From Ramularia collo-cygni (Eukaryota; Ascomycota; Dothideomycetes; Mycosphaerellales; Mycosphaerellaceae), in the NCBI RefSeq assembly GCF_900074925.1, contig NW_019716283.1:26529-90528 (forward strand): a stretch of DNA of 64,000 nt, given 5' to 3'. Under the pieces are notes generated by a model. That model had not been told where the DNA came from and did no database searches. It saw only the letters and a program-made list of their open reading frames with translations. Made by a program: the position numbers and the translations under genes. Shown in pieces: positions 22,156 through 32,508 of this stretch. Each line of letters begins with the position of its first letter. The first letter of the stretch is position 1.

Positions 22156-22790
22156 TCAACCGGCAAATAGAGTATCCTCATCACGTAGATACTCGCCAAC
22201 ATCCGCCTGCCTGAAAGTCACAATGCCAGTAGGATCCAGCTTTCTCGCCTCGGCGGTTGATCTCGCAGTAACTCCGAATCCCTGATGAATCAAAGTCAGC
22301 ATGTCATTTTCACAAGCTTCCACAGCAGATATTTCCTTACCAACGGTGTGTCGTTCAAACTCATAACCACCACTCCAGCGTGCTCAGGCGCATCCTCACT
22401 CCATCGTCCCACATGCGCCTTGACAACATGTCCACCGTACAAAAATGGCATTTCACCGTTCGCCTTCACCCACACCTTGTACCGTGCGTGCGGCGCAATG
22501 ACATCCAGTGCGGTGATGTGTAGACGAAACTTTCCGGTCTTTGTGAATTTTCCCAGGCAAGTTCCAAGGGAAAGAAGCTGATCCCGTGCGACCGAAACGG
22601 CGAGATTGGCGAGGGATTCGCGGACGTAGTACACGCGATCGCCTGAGATGCGGAAAACGAAGCGGTCTGGTGTTTTCTGTGGTGTCGAGCTGGGGAGCGT
22701 ATCGGTAAGGAGATTGTTGAGAGAACGGCCGGTGTAGTTTGCGAGTTTCTCGAACAATGTCTTCGTCTCGACGTCTGTTAGTGGGCGCAT
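22156..22790 (-). CDS. NIP7: 60S ribosome subunit biogenesis protein Nip7
   Basis: Two exons (22341-22790 and 22156-22281) with a 59 nt intron; 191 aa. Nip7 is a nucleolar factor for pre-27S rRNA processing and 60S assembly. The N-terminal domain begins MRPLTDVETKTLFEKLANY, then FRISGDRVYYV and SLGTCLGKFTKTGKFRLHITAL. The C-terminal PUA domain includes VWVKANGEMPFLYGGHVVKAHVGR and, after the intron, FGVTARSTAEARKLDPTGIV. The intron is needed to reach GFGVTARS, which the family conserves. It is transcribed away from NOC3, whose start codon is 187 bp off. Confidence 0.93.
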
Positions 22791-22977
22791 GGTGGCGGTG
22801 TGGTGGTTATGAGGATGGTGAATGGAGGATGTGTCGGGGATGGATTGATGATCTTTGGGATCTCTGCTTGGAAAAATAATTTCCCCACACTTCCGATCTC
22901 GAAAAAGTTCATTGGAAGGTTACTTGGACTTCCATCCTCCCTTTTACATTCACCTACTCACCTGGATTCCATTCGAG
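22791..22977. promoter_or_regulatory. bidirectional promoter region of NIP7 and NOC3
   Basis: Only 187 bp separate the start codons of two divergent 60S assembly genes. An A/T element, tggaaaaataatttcc, lies at about 22869-22884 and resembles the yeast RRPE box (TGAAAAATTT) of ribosome-biogenesis promoters. No clear PAC box was seen. Function is inferred from arrangement only. Confidence 0.45.
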
Positions 22978-25011
22978 ATGGGCGAACCGGCGATTAAGAA
23001 GCGGCGGCTGAGCCCTCCTGGAGATGAGAATGGAGCTTCCGCCGCTCCAGGATTTCTGCAGTGGGATTTGGNGCAGGATTACGAAAACCGATCGCGCAAG
23101 AAGAAGAAAGAGGCCAGCAAACAGGATCGGTTGATGATCAAGACACAGGATGGTCAGATCAAGGAGAACCCGCGATTGGATGTCGTGGAGGAGAAGGAGA
23201 CGCCGCAGAAAGATGAAGACGCAGACAGTTTTCTGGCAAGCGACGACGATGAGGTTGTGGTGGAAGCGGTCAAAAAGCCATCTGTCCCCGTCAAAGAGCA
23301 GATCAGACTGGCCAAGGAGGAACTTGCCCGCCTAGCCGCTCAGCTCAGTGAGAATCCAGAAGAAAATGTTGGCCAGCTGGGAGCGCTCGCCGAAATGGCC
23401 AACGCGCACAATGTTACAATCAAGAAGCTGGCAATGGCGACGCAGCTCGCGGTATACAAGGACATCATCCCTGGATACCGCATACGACCGCTTACCGAAG
23501 CTGATATGGCTGCGAAGACGTCTAAAGAAGTGAAGAAGCTCCGAGCTTTTGAGCAAGGTCTCTTGCATGGCTACAAGAACTATGTCACCGCACTGGGACG
23601 TCTCGCAGTCTACAACCCAAAATCCAAGCTGGATGCACAGTCTGCCACGGCACNGGCAAGCGTTGCCATCTCCTGTGCATGTGCACTGATGACCAGCGTG
23701 TCCCATTTCAACTGCCGGCCGGAATTGATCGCGATCCTGGTCAAGAAGTTGGCAAGTCGTAGCGTAGATGCCGACTTCATCAAATGCAGGGAGGCGATTG
23801 CGCAACTTTTCGAGGAAGATGAAGGTGGCCATGCTTCGCTGGATGTCGTAGGGCAGTTGACACGCATGATGAAGGCGAAGAACTTTTACGTTCATGAGAG
23901 CGTGGTCAACACATTCCTTCATTTGCGATTGCTGAGCGAATTTGCGCACAAGGCCTCAACCAACTCCATCGACAAGGATGCTCCTGACGCTTTGGTATTG
24001 AAGAAGCCCAAGCAGAAGCGCGAGTTCCGCACGAAACGAGAGCGCAAAGTGCTGAGAGACCGCAAAGAAGTCGAGAAAGAGCTGAAAGAGGCTGACGCTG
24101 CCGTTTCCTACGAGGAACGTGATAAGAACCAGTCGGAGACACTGAAACTTGTCTTTGTGGCCTACTTCCGCATCCTCAAGGAACGTACCCAACACCTCAT
24201 GGGCGCTGTACTGGAAGGTCTTGCTAAATNTAGCCATCTCATCAACCAAGACTTCTTCGGCGACATCCTCGAGGCCCTGAAAGATCTGATCGACGAGGCC
24301 AACGCTGCACTACTCGCGCCAACTCCAGATGAGGCCACTACCGACCAGGACCTGGCTGCAGACGACAAAGCCCAGCGAAATGCGACCAGAGAGTCCCTGC
24401 TTTGCATCATCACAGCCTTTGCCCTGCTACAGGGACAGACAGATGTGATCAAGTCAGCCAATAGTCTCAATCTCGACCTCACTTTCTTCATCACACACCT
24501 CTACCGCACCCTGATCCCGCTTTCGATGGACCCAGACATCGAGCTCTCGGCAAAGAAGACACAGCATCTCGCAGATCCGAACCATCTCCCCGTTCCGGGA
24601 CAGTCAGAAAACAAAGTCAATGTAGCCACAACGACCGTCCTCCTCCTGCGATCTCTTTCCGCCGTGCTTCTACCTCCGACAGGAACAAAAAGTGTTCCTC
24701 CTGTTCGCGTGGCTGGATTCACGAAACAATTAGCGAGTCTGGCGCTGCATGCGCCGGCTAAGACGACTATTGCGATTGTGGAATTATTGAAGCAAGTTAC
24801 GAAAACGCATGGCGGGAAGGTGGCGAGTTTGTGGAATACAGAGGAGAGGAAAGGAGATGGAGTATTCATGCCGCTTGCAGAAGGAGTGGAGGGAAGTAAT
24901 CCTTTTGCTGCTACCGTGTGGGAGGGAGAGCTCTTAAGATGTCACTTTGACCCGAGGGTCCGGGAGGGAGTGAAGGTTGTTGAGGGAAATGTTCGGACAG
25001 CGAGAGGATAG
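22978..25011 (+). CDS. NOC3: nucleolar complex-associated protein 3
   Basis: Single exon, 677 aa. Noc3 pairs with Noc2 in late nucleolar 60S precursors and also has a reported role in replication initiation in yeast. An acidic and lysine-rich N-terminus (KKRRL, RSRKKKKEASK) is followed by the Noc3 domain (PGYRIRPLTE, RAFEQGLLHGYKNYVTAL) and a C-terminal CBF/Mak21-type region (LVFVAYFRILKERTQHLMGAVLEGLAK, then DILEALKDLI). The chosen Met begins GEPAIKKRR; an upstream open extension is not conserved-looking and overlaps the shared promoter. Two n bases fall in the frame without breaking it. Confidence 0.93.
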   Translation: MGEPAIKKRRLSPPGDENGASAAPGFLQWDLXQDYENRSRKKKKEASKQDRLMIKTQDGQIKENPRLDVVEEKETPQKDEDADSFLASDDDEVVVEAVKKPSVPVKEQIRLAKEELARLAAQLSENPEENVGQLGALAEMANAHNVTIKKLAMATQLAVYKDIIPGYRIRPLTEADMAAKTSKEVKKLRAFEQGLLHGYKNYVTALGRLAVYNPKSKLDAQSATAXASVAISCACALMTSVSHFNCRPELIAILVKKLASRSVDADFIKCREAIAQLFEEDEGGHASLDVVGQLTRMMKAKNFYVHESVVNTFLHLRLLSEFAHKASTNSIDKDAPDALVLKKPKQKREFRTKRERKVLRDRKEVEKELKEADAAVSYEERDKNQSETLKLVFVAYFRILKERTQHLMGAVLEGLAKXSHLINQDFFGDILEALKDLIDEANAALLAPTPDEATTDQDLAADDKAQRNATRESLLCIITAFALLQGQTDVIKSANSLNLDLTFFITHLYRTLIPLSMDPDIELSAKKTQHLADPNHLPVPGQSENKVNVATTTVLLLRSLSAVLLPPTGTKSVPPVRVAGFTKQLASLALHAPAKTTIAIVELLKQVTKTHGGKVASLWNTEERKGDGVFMPLAEGVEGSNPFAATVWEGELLRCHFDPRVREGVKVVEGNVRTARG

Positions 25012-25591
25012 TAGAGAGCATGTAATTGTTGGGGTTCGGGAGCGATGGACGTTTGGCCAGCATCTATCGAAAGTGGACATGTCAACTCATCTGGNGTCTC
25101 ATTTCAAAGCTTACGTCCTCACTCCTCACCGGTCGAAACGTGTAGCCATTCTACACAACAAAGGGCAGTATACCAATTCGTCAGCTATGCTGAGGTTGTT
25201 GCGGCACCATTTCATTCACAAACATGTGATTTTCGAGAGAACGTGCAAATGTTCTTACCGGATGTTTTGGAGACTCTAACAACATTGAAGTCGCCATACC
25301 GTGACTGAAGACAGGGATCTGGGCACGCAATACTGCCAAGCTCTTGGACACGATAGTGACTGCCCAAGCGAGCATGAAGCAAATCTTACTGGAAGGCTGC
25401 TCGGTAGCTTTCCGCCTTCACTACCCACAGTACCCTAGCTGAAGACTTTTGATACAGATAGCATCCATAGGCAGTGGGGGATGCATTGTGCGCCATATAG
25501 GCGAAAATGTCGATTCCGAAGAATGATAAGAACCGTGGAAGCGTCTTGCTTGATGCGTTTCCAATGTGTGAAAACCTGACGGAGGCCCATT
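25012..25591. other. intergenic
   Basis: 580 bp between NOC3 and the transporter. No gene recognised. Confidence 0.45.
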
Positions 25592-27959
25592 ATGGATTCA
25601 GATCGGGACGTGATGGACGACAGCAAACTAAATGCGAGAATCATTGTCTCCAGCGAGGATACAGGGAGTCCACGAGAAGACGATGAAGAGATTCTTGATA
25701 TCACCAAGCCGTTTCCCGATCTCCCTGGCGGCCAGCCAGAGGAGTCTGCACAATTTACGATTCGAGCTGTCATAGTTGGTACCATTCTAGGAGCGGTAGT
25801 ATCGGCCTCGAATATGTACTTGTGCCTCAAGACTGGATGGACTTTTGGTGCATCGCTATTTGGTTTGTATTGTCCAAGCAGCCCCTGAGCCGATATCTAA
25901 CAGCGTGTTAGGCGCAATTTTGGGATTCGCAATCCTCAAGCCAGCCAGCACCTTCCTGCCGAGACAACTTGGAGGAGGCTACTTTGGACCTCGCGAGAAT
26001 GTTGCCGTCCAGTCAGTAGCAACAGGAGCAGGCAGTCTCTCAATTCTCTTCGAGGGAGCAGTCCCAGCGCTCTACCGCTTGAACCTCATGTCGGCCACAC
26101 CCAAAGAGGACTTTTGGAGATTGATCACGTTCACCGCCGTGTGCGCATTCTATGGCTGCTTCTTTGGAGTCGCTCTGCGAAAGTTCTACATCATCAGACT
26201 CAAGGGAATCTTCCCAACCCCAACAGCCACAGCTGTTACGATTCGTAGCTTACATGCCGCTGGATTGGCGGGCGATGCCATGCGGAAAGCGAAAGTATTG
26301 GTGAGCACCTTCGTAGCTGCTTGTTTGTTCAAGACGGCGAGTATCTATGCACCTGGAATCATGTGGACATGGAACGTTNCCTGGTGGATCTACTCGACGA
26401 CAGCATGGAAAAGTGTGATTGCGGCAAGCAATTGGGGCTGGATCGTGGAGCTAACGCCGGCATTCTTCGGAGTCGGTATGCTCACTGGATTGAATGTTGG
26501 ACTGAGCTATCTGGCAGGGTCCGTGGTTGCTTGGGGAATCATAGGACCTGCGACTTACCATACAGGCATTACATTTGGGAATCCCAAAGCAAGCAATGTA
26601 AGTCTCCTGACCCCTTTTGCTCCCTCTCGGCAGAAGTTATGTATTGACACCTCGACCAGCCAGATGTTGTGAACTACAAGTCGCTTGAATTGGACGACCC
26701 TGTCAACAGGCCTTCCGCCCGATATTTCCTTCTGTGGCCGGGGTTAGTCTTGCTGATGTGTGCCACATTCACCGAAGTCGCCATGAATGCTCCCGCGCTG
26801 TGGAAAGGTTTGAAATTGGTCATCGCCTCGAACATGAATCGGTTGCCGGAGAACAAACATTCTTCGAGAATGAAGAATAAAGCGGAGGAGTATCTCTTAC
26901 GAGAAGACAGCGAGGATGACGATCCAGCGCCACAGCACGAGCGTGTGCCTGTGTGGATGTGGGCGTCTGGCGTGACGCTGACAATGTTCTTCACATGCCT
27001 TGTCCTCGCTCTGCAATACAACATGGTAGGACATATATCCCCTTTTGTAGGCTCTATAAGCTGACTTGACAATAGAGTGTCGGGCTCTCAATCCTCAGTG
27101 TCGTGCTAGGGTTCCTCTTCTCTTGCATCGCAACTCAATGCGCAGCATCTGCTGATATCGCGCCTGCCTCATACTGCGGGAAAGCCTCTCAATTAGTCTT
27201 TGGAGGGGTGACTTCGAGCTCATCGTACACTCTTCACGACAAGCAACTCGTCAACCTGGTCGCCGGGATTGTGGCTACAGGTGCCGCAGCACAGAGCACT
27301 GATATGGTCTCCGATCTAAGGACGGGATATCTTCTCGGGGCTTCGCATCGTGCTCAGTTCTATGGACAAGTCTGTGGAAGCTTCGTGGCAGTATGGCTGA
27401 GCGTAGGATTGTTCCTTCTCTTCACAGGCGCATACCCGTGCATCTTGGACGCTTCGATCGAAGAGTGCTCGTTCAGCACGCCTGCACTCGGAGCATGGGT
27501 ATGTCTGTACGACGCTTTATCTCTTGGTTCTGCAACTGACACATGCGCCAGGTCGCAGTCGCTGAAGCCATTACACTGTCCAGTCTTCCCATCCCACCGA
27601 TGAGTGGATACCTCGCCATCGCTTTCGGCGCTCTTGCCATAATAGTCGTCTATGCCCGATACCGTCTCATCCCTGCTCGCTGGGTGCCATACGTACCCAA
27701 TCTGTCGGTGTTTGGATTGGCTTTCATGGTACCGACAACTCNGTATTCCATCGCTATGGCTGCTGGAGCGTTGGCGGCATACATATGGCGTCGTCGGTGG
27801 CGCAGTTCCTACTCACGGAATGGCTATGCGGTGCCAGCTGGCCTTATCGCGGGTGAAGGGATTGGTGGGCTCGTAGCGGCTTTGCTGGAGATTACTGGAG
27901 TCGGCGGGAGCGCCTATGGCTCCGGCGTTGGGTGTGTATTGGACACCTATTGTGGCTGA
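25592..27959 (+). CDS. OPT-family oligopeptide or metal-chelate transporter
   Basis: Five exons (25592-25862, 25912-26597, 26660-27025, 27076-27498 and 27552-27959) with introns of 49-62 nt; 717 aa. OPT proteins are proton-coupled importers of small peptides, glutathione or metal-nicotianamine chelates. After an acidic N-terminus the chain has many membrane helices: AVIVGTILGAVVSASNMYLCLKTGW, then a GGGYFGPREN loop, SLLILF-like and SWRW-like helices, KGIFPTPTATAVTIRSLH, and repeated helices to the C-terminus. The order fits the YSL-like branch rather than the longer Opt1-like peptide branch. All junction phases agree. Substrate not determinable. Confidence 0.9.
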
Positions 27960-28420
27960 TGGTGATATCCTAAGAAACGTGCACGGCAGGATGATGCTCT
28001 AGATGAATCAAATGCCCAACAGATCGTTTAATTTGTAACGACCAAAATCACCACGCGGCAAAAGGAAGCGACTCCGCCACATCGAGCGTTTCTCGCGCGT
28101 AAATCCTAGTGATACTGACGCTCCGTAGTTCATGTCCGGTAAAAGGATCCGGGCGTGAATTGCACCTGGCTAGTTTTGAGACCACTTGCACGTCTCATAC
28201 CAACATGCCGCGCTGTGTTTCCGCCCTATCAAGTCACAACTGCGCCGCATGGAAGCCACCACGACCTGCCATGTCTAGCTTCCATTTTCGTCATGCAAGC
28301 ATGATCGCAGTGCTCAGATGGGCTGCTTTAGTACGTCGGAGCCAAGTCAACGATAGGATCGGCACGGATTGGAAGGCCTCGGAGAAAGTGAACCCAAGCC
28401 ACGAACACAGCACGACCTCA
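27960..28420. other. intergenic between convergent genes
   Basis: 460 bp between the 3' ends of the transporter and the MIT-like gene. Nothing recognised. Confidence 0.45.
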
Positions 28421-29116
28421 TCAATCTCCCACAGGGCCCTCCTTTTCTTTCGCAGCGGCACGCTCTCGTTTCGCCCTGTCCTTCTCCTGGGCGCTCCTCC
28501 GAAGCTCCTCCCATCGCGTGTGATATTTTTTCAAGGTCTTCTCGTATTTCGAGTTGGTCTCTTCCAGTCCGTTGATCTTACCAACCAAACCCTCCAAAGT
28601 CTGCTTCAGAGTGAGATTTTCTAGTTCCATTTCTTCTTGAGTTTGTGTTTTGGTCGTTGTGCTCCGGGATGGGTTCCTGCTGGCGGCCGGGATGCCTCTC
28701 CGGGAAGCCATTTCTCTGGCAAGGGACGGAGAAGGAGATGGTGAAGCTGGGACTGGATTCGAGTTAGGATTGGCAGCTACCGGTTTCTCAGGCTGATTTT
28801 TGATAGTGCGCGCTAAACGAAGATGCTGTTCTTCGAGAAGCGTAATCATCCGTAGTGCCTTGGATGGATGTTAGCTCCAGGGTTCCAAAAATCGCCAGAC
28901 ATGTGATTGGGAAGCACCTCGGAATCGGCCGTGCTTCTTGAAGCTTTTGCAAAGTCTATGGCAGCGAGTCCATGTTCTTCCGCCGCCTCGTTCCAATTAT
29001 TCAGTTGCGTTTCCCTCGCGGCTTTGCGGGCGTGGGCATAGGCCTGGAAATGGTTAGCTTTGTTGTACAGGCCTTCGGTAAAACCTCACCATCGACAACG
29101 GAGACGTCTCTGCCAT
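28421..29116 (-). CDS. MIT-domain coiled-coil protein, Atg38/NRBF2-like
   Basis: Three exons (29090-29116, 28918-29043 and 28421-28858) with introns of 46 and 59 nt, all in phase 0; 196 aa from the Met before AETSPLS. The N-terminal third forms an MIT-like three-helix bundle (AYAHARKAARETQLNNWNEA, then EEHGLAAIDFAKASRS and ALRMITLLEEQH). A P/S-rich linker and a coiled coil (ENLTLKQTLEGLVGKINGLEE onward) ending in a K/R/E helix follow. This matches the layout of Atg38, the autophagy PI3-kinase complex subunit, but other MIT proteins fit too. An in-frame Met further upstream at about 29206 is possible. The gene is divergent from KU70. Confidence 0.6.
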
Positions 29117-29394
29117 AGCAAGAATACCAAATATTNGTTCAGAGGAGTAGATCTGGATTTGCGACTCGATGTCAAAAAGTGGGTGTAGGAACTGCATGTG
29201 ATCGAGGCAAGTCATTTACACAGCCGCTAAGTTCCCGATACAATGTCAATATCATTTGGCACGCTAGCACACGCTCACTGCTAGCGTGGTTGCCTGTTAG
29301 CGCGACGCCTGCCTAACGCGACTTGAGACTGCTGGAGCATCAACGACATCTTTCTTGCGGACGTTTGAACTCGAACTAGACAGCAACTTGCAAC
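29117..29394. promoter_or_regulatory. shared promoter of the MIT-like gene and KU70
   Basis: 278 bp lie between two divergent start codons, so regulatory elements of both must fall here. No specific box was identified. Confidence 0.4.
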
Positions 29395-31488
29395 ATGCCT
29401 GGACTTCCATACAGAGCTGCAGAGAGCTCCAGTAGCTCCAACTACGGCCATCAAGCTGATGATGATGACGAAGAAGAAGAAGATCTCCAAGATGTTTCAT
29501 ACAAGACTGCCAAAGATGCCGTCTTGTTTGCAATTGACGTTAGCAAGAGCATGTTGACATCGCCCACTGAGTCCGACCCGAAGAAACCAGAGACAGCACT
29601 TTCTCCAACCGTGGCTGCCTTGAAATGTGCATATGCTTTGATGCAACAGCGCATCATCAGCAATCCAAGCGACATGATGGGCATTCTCCTGTTCGGGACA
29701 GAGAAAAGCAAGTTCCAAGACGACGATGGCGAGAGCAGTAACGCGGGCAAGCAGTATCCCCATTGCTACCTCCTCACTGATCTGGACGTACCGGCAGCTT
29801 CTGATGTCAAGCTCGTACGAGACATAGTAGAAGACGAGGAAGAAGCTGCGGAACTCTTGCAGGCGAGTTCGGAGGAGTTCAGCATGGCGAACGTGCTATT
29901 CTGTGCGAATCAAATCTTCACGACCAAAGCTCCCAATTTCACATCCAGACGGCTTTTCCTTGTGACCGATAACGACTATCCTCATGCTGCCAGCAGAGAC
30001 GCTCGCAACAGCGCCGCTGTGCGGGCGAAGGATCTGTACGATCTGGGCGTAACAATTGAACTCTTTCCAATCTCACATCCCGATCGCGGGTATATTTTCG
30101 ATCGGAGCAAGTTCTACAACGACATTGTGTACTCCTTGGTACCATCAGACCCCGATGCGCCGGCTCCTTTGAACGCGGATATCAAGACCGCAAGCTCTAC
30201 TTCCAAAGATGGTATATCTCTATTACAATCTCTGCTCTCATCCATTGCGTCTCGTTCGGCGCCACGACGAGCACTTTTCTCTAGTGTACCCTTCGAGATC
30301 GGCCCGGGACTGAAGATCAGCGTGAAAGGCTTCATTATTCTCAAAAAACAAGAGCCCAAGAGAACCACCTATGTCTATGTGCCACCGGATAGCGAGAAAG
30401 CGCAGATTGCCGTGGGAAGCAGCACAATATTTGCTGGAGATACCGGCCGCACGGTGGAGAAGGTTGAAATCCGCCGAGCCTACAAGTTTGGAGGCGAGAG
30501 CATCACATTTTCCGACGAAGAGCTCGCGCGTATCACCTACTTTGGCGACCCTATCATTCGCATCATTGGTTTCAAGCCATTGAGCTCCTTGCCAATTTGG
30601 GCGACACTCAAGCAGTCGACATTCATCTACCCATCAGAGGACTCCTTCATTGGATCTACACGTATCTTCTCCGCCCTCCACCAGAAGTTGCTGAAAGATC
30701 AGAAGATTGGGATTGCATGGTACATTCCTAGGCGAAACGCTGGCCCTCGACTGGTGGCAGTGATACCGGGCGCCGAAGAACGCAATCAGGACGGAGACCA
30801 ACAAACACCGCCAGGGCTGTGGCTTAAGCCTCTGCCATTTGCTGACGACGTGAGGCATCCACCAGAAACACACCTTGTGAGGGCTCCAGACAGCGTGACG
30901 GACGCAATGCGCCTGGTCATTCAGAATCTGCAACTGCCAAAAGCAATATACGATGCTACCAAATATCCAAACCCAGCGCTGCAATGGTTCTTCAGAATCT
31001 TGCAAGCTCTGGCCCTCGAGGAAGATCTGCCAGAGCAGCCGGAGGATAAGACGCTCCCGCGCTGGAAGCAAATCCACAAGCGGGCTGGTGGTAAGTCGGA
31101 GGAAGAAGAGGACCTTGATCAAAGCTTACTGACTTTGATACCAGGCTTTGTGGTACAATGGGGCGCGGAAGTCGAGAAAGCATTCGAAGAGTGGTCGGTC
31201 GCCAATGGCAATTCACTCAAAGCCAGTGATACCGGCGCGTCGAAGCGCACAGCTGCGGGCTCATCTGCTCCTCGTGCCAAGAAGGTGAAGGACGAAGATG
31301 AGGATGAAGGCGTCACTGATGCTGCTATGCGTTCGGCGTACGACCAGGACAAGCTCTCGAAATTCAAGGTTCCCGAATTGAAGAGCTGGTGTGCAAGTAA
31401 AGGAGTCGGAAAGGGACTGACCAAGAAGGCAGACATGGTCGATGCGATCACCAGCTTCTTCGAGACGAAGATGGAGGTCGACGGATAG
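29395..31488 (+). CDS. KU70: ATP-dependent DNA helicase II subunit Ku70
   Basis: Single exon, 697 aa. Ku70 pairs with Ku80 to bind DNA ends in non-homologous end joining and at telomeres. The chain has an acidic N-terminus, a vWA-like alpha/beta domain (KDAVLFAIDVSKSML, MGILLFGTEKSKF, RRLFLVTDNDYP, GVTIELFPI), the beta-barrel DNA-ring domain (GLKISVKGFIILKKQEPKRTTYVYV, RAYKFGGE) and a C-terminal arm. A SAP motif follows near the end (LSKFKVPELKSWCASKGVGK). A K/R-rich stretch before SAP could be a nuclear localisation signal. Length is typical for filamentous fungi. Confidence 0.95.
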   Translation: MPGLPYRAAESSSSSNYGHQADDDDEEEEDLQDVSYKTAKDAVLFAIDVSKSMLTSPTESDPKKPETALSPTVAALKCAYALMQQRIISNPSDMMGILLFGTEKSKFQDDDGESSNAGKQYPHCYLLTDLDVPAASDVKLVRDIVEDEEEAAELLQASSEEFSMANVLFCANQIFTTKAPNFTSRRLFLVTDNDYPHAASRDARNSAAVRAKDLYDLGVTIELFPISHPDRGYIFDRSKFYNDIVYSLVPSDPDAPAPLNADIKTASSTSKDGISLLQSLLSSIASRSAPRRALFSSVPFEIGPGLKISVKGFIILKKQEPKRTTYVYVPPDSEKAQIAVGSSTIFAGDTGRTVEKVEIRRAYKFGGESITFSDEELARITYFGDPIIRIIGFKPLSSLPIWATLKQSTFIYPSEDSFIGSTRIFSALHQKLLKDQKIGIAWYIPRRNAGPRLVAVIPGAEERNQDGDQQTPPGLWLKPLPFADDVRHPPETHLVRAPDSVTDAMRLVIQNLQLPKAIYDATKYPNPALQWFFRILQALALEEDLPEQPEDKTLPRWKQIHKRAGGKSEEEEDLDQSLLTLIPGFVVQWGAEVEKAFEEWSVANGNSLKASDTGASKRTAAGSSAPRAKKVKDEDEDEGVTDAAMRSAYDQDKLSKFKVPELKSWCASKGVGKGLTKKADMVDAITSFFETKMEVDG

Positions 31489-32508
31489 ATGATTCAACGT
31501 CGATATGTTCACAGGGTTTGAAATTTAGCGAGGCGTATGGTATGCGCGATGGTGCGCACTTGAAAGTACAGCAAATTGATGAGGTTGAGTGTCTCTCAAC
31601 CTTGCACGAATGATCGAAGATCCAGCGGTACTCCTAGTATTGTATCCGAGCCAAGCGTGATTCGAGAGCGATGCTCTTATGGTCTTACCATTGAATGTCG
31701 TGTTCCAAATGAGTTCCATATGATGGTGCGGTGCGCAGTTCGGTGCAGTTGCAAATCACCAGAAACAATGCAATGATGCTCACATGCCACACCGTGCCAG
31801 ATTTTGTCTGTCCAGAATGCTTCTCCGCCACAGCCACCCGCCAGGTTTGCGGTGAGCCCTCTGCCACATCNCTGATGCAGACTCACCTGAGCTAAAGCAT
31901 GCCCGGCGAGCCATGTGACGACGAGAACCCGCGCAGATTGTGCCTTCTGCCTGGATTTGTCTTCGCCTCCACACACCGTGTCCGTCTGACAATCTCATTT
32001 TCCTCAGCAGCCTCGTGGGGTTGTCTCGTCTCGTCGCCACCACTAAGCGGGGATTGATCATCAGAAGCGAGGATCGGCGGAGGGTGCGGACAGACCGGGA
32101 CGCTTCGACTTGCACCACATCGCGATTGATCATCCAGTGCTCGCACACGCCCACTTGTCTTCACAACCCTTTCCCTTTCCGTGGAGCTGAGACTCGACAG
32201 ACGAATCGATACACAGTCCAGAGTAACTGCGGCAGAGGCCGTGCGTTATCATCATTAACCCTTCCAGGCCATCCATCCCTGTTCACCAGCGGGGACAAAG
32301 AGAACACTTCCGCAAGTCGACTCCCGCCCCCAAGACTTGTTCATTCCACTCACCCACTTCGCCCACCACGACACACGGAGACGGAAGGCAGACCGAGTCG
32401 CACCATGAGGGCCTAAGCTAAGCTGTGCATGAAGAGTGTTTAGACCACTGGCGACTTCGAGCACCACGGCTGGGCCGCCCATTCGCGCGCCCGCAACAGT
32501 CAGTCAGA
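31489..32508. other. intergenic, long leader of the F-box/WD40 gene
   Basis: About 1 kb. The last 300 bases are C/T-rich and probably form a long 5' UTR. The frame continues upstream of the chosen start without an ATG. No other gene recognised. Confidence 0.4.

Noticed and set aside
20817..22214. 467-codon reading of the xylose reductase frame
   Set aside because: Reads through the second intron and 3' UTR; the family C-terminus is restored by splicing to the 21763-21792 exon.
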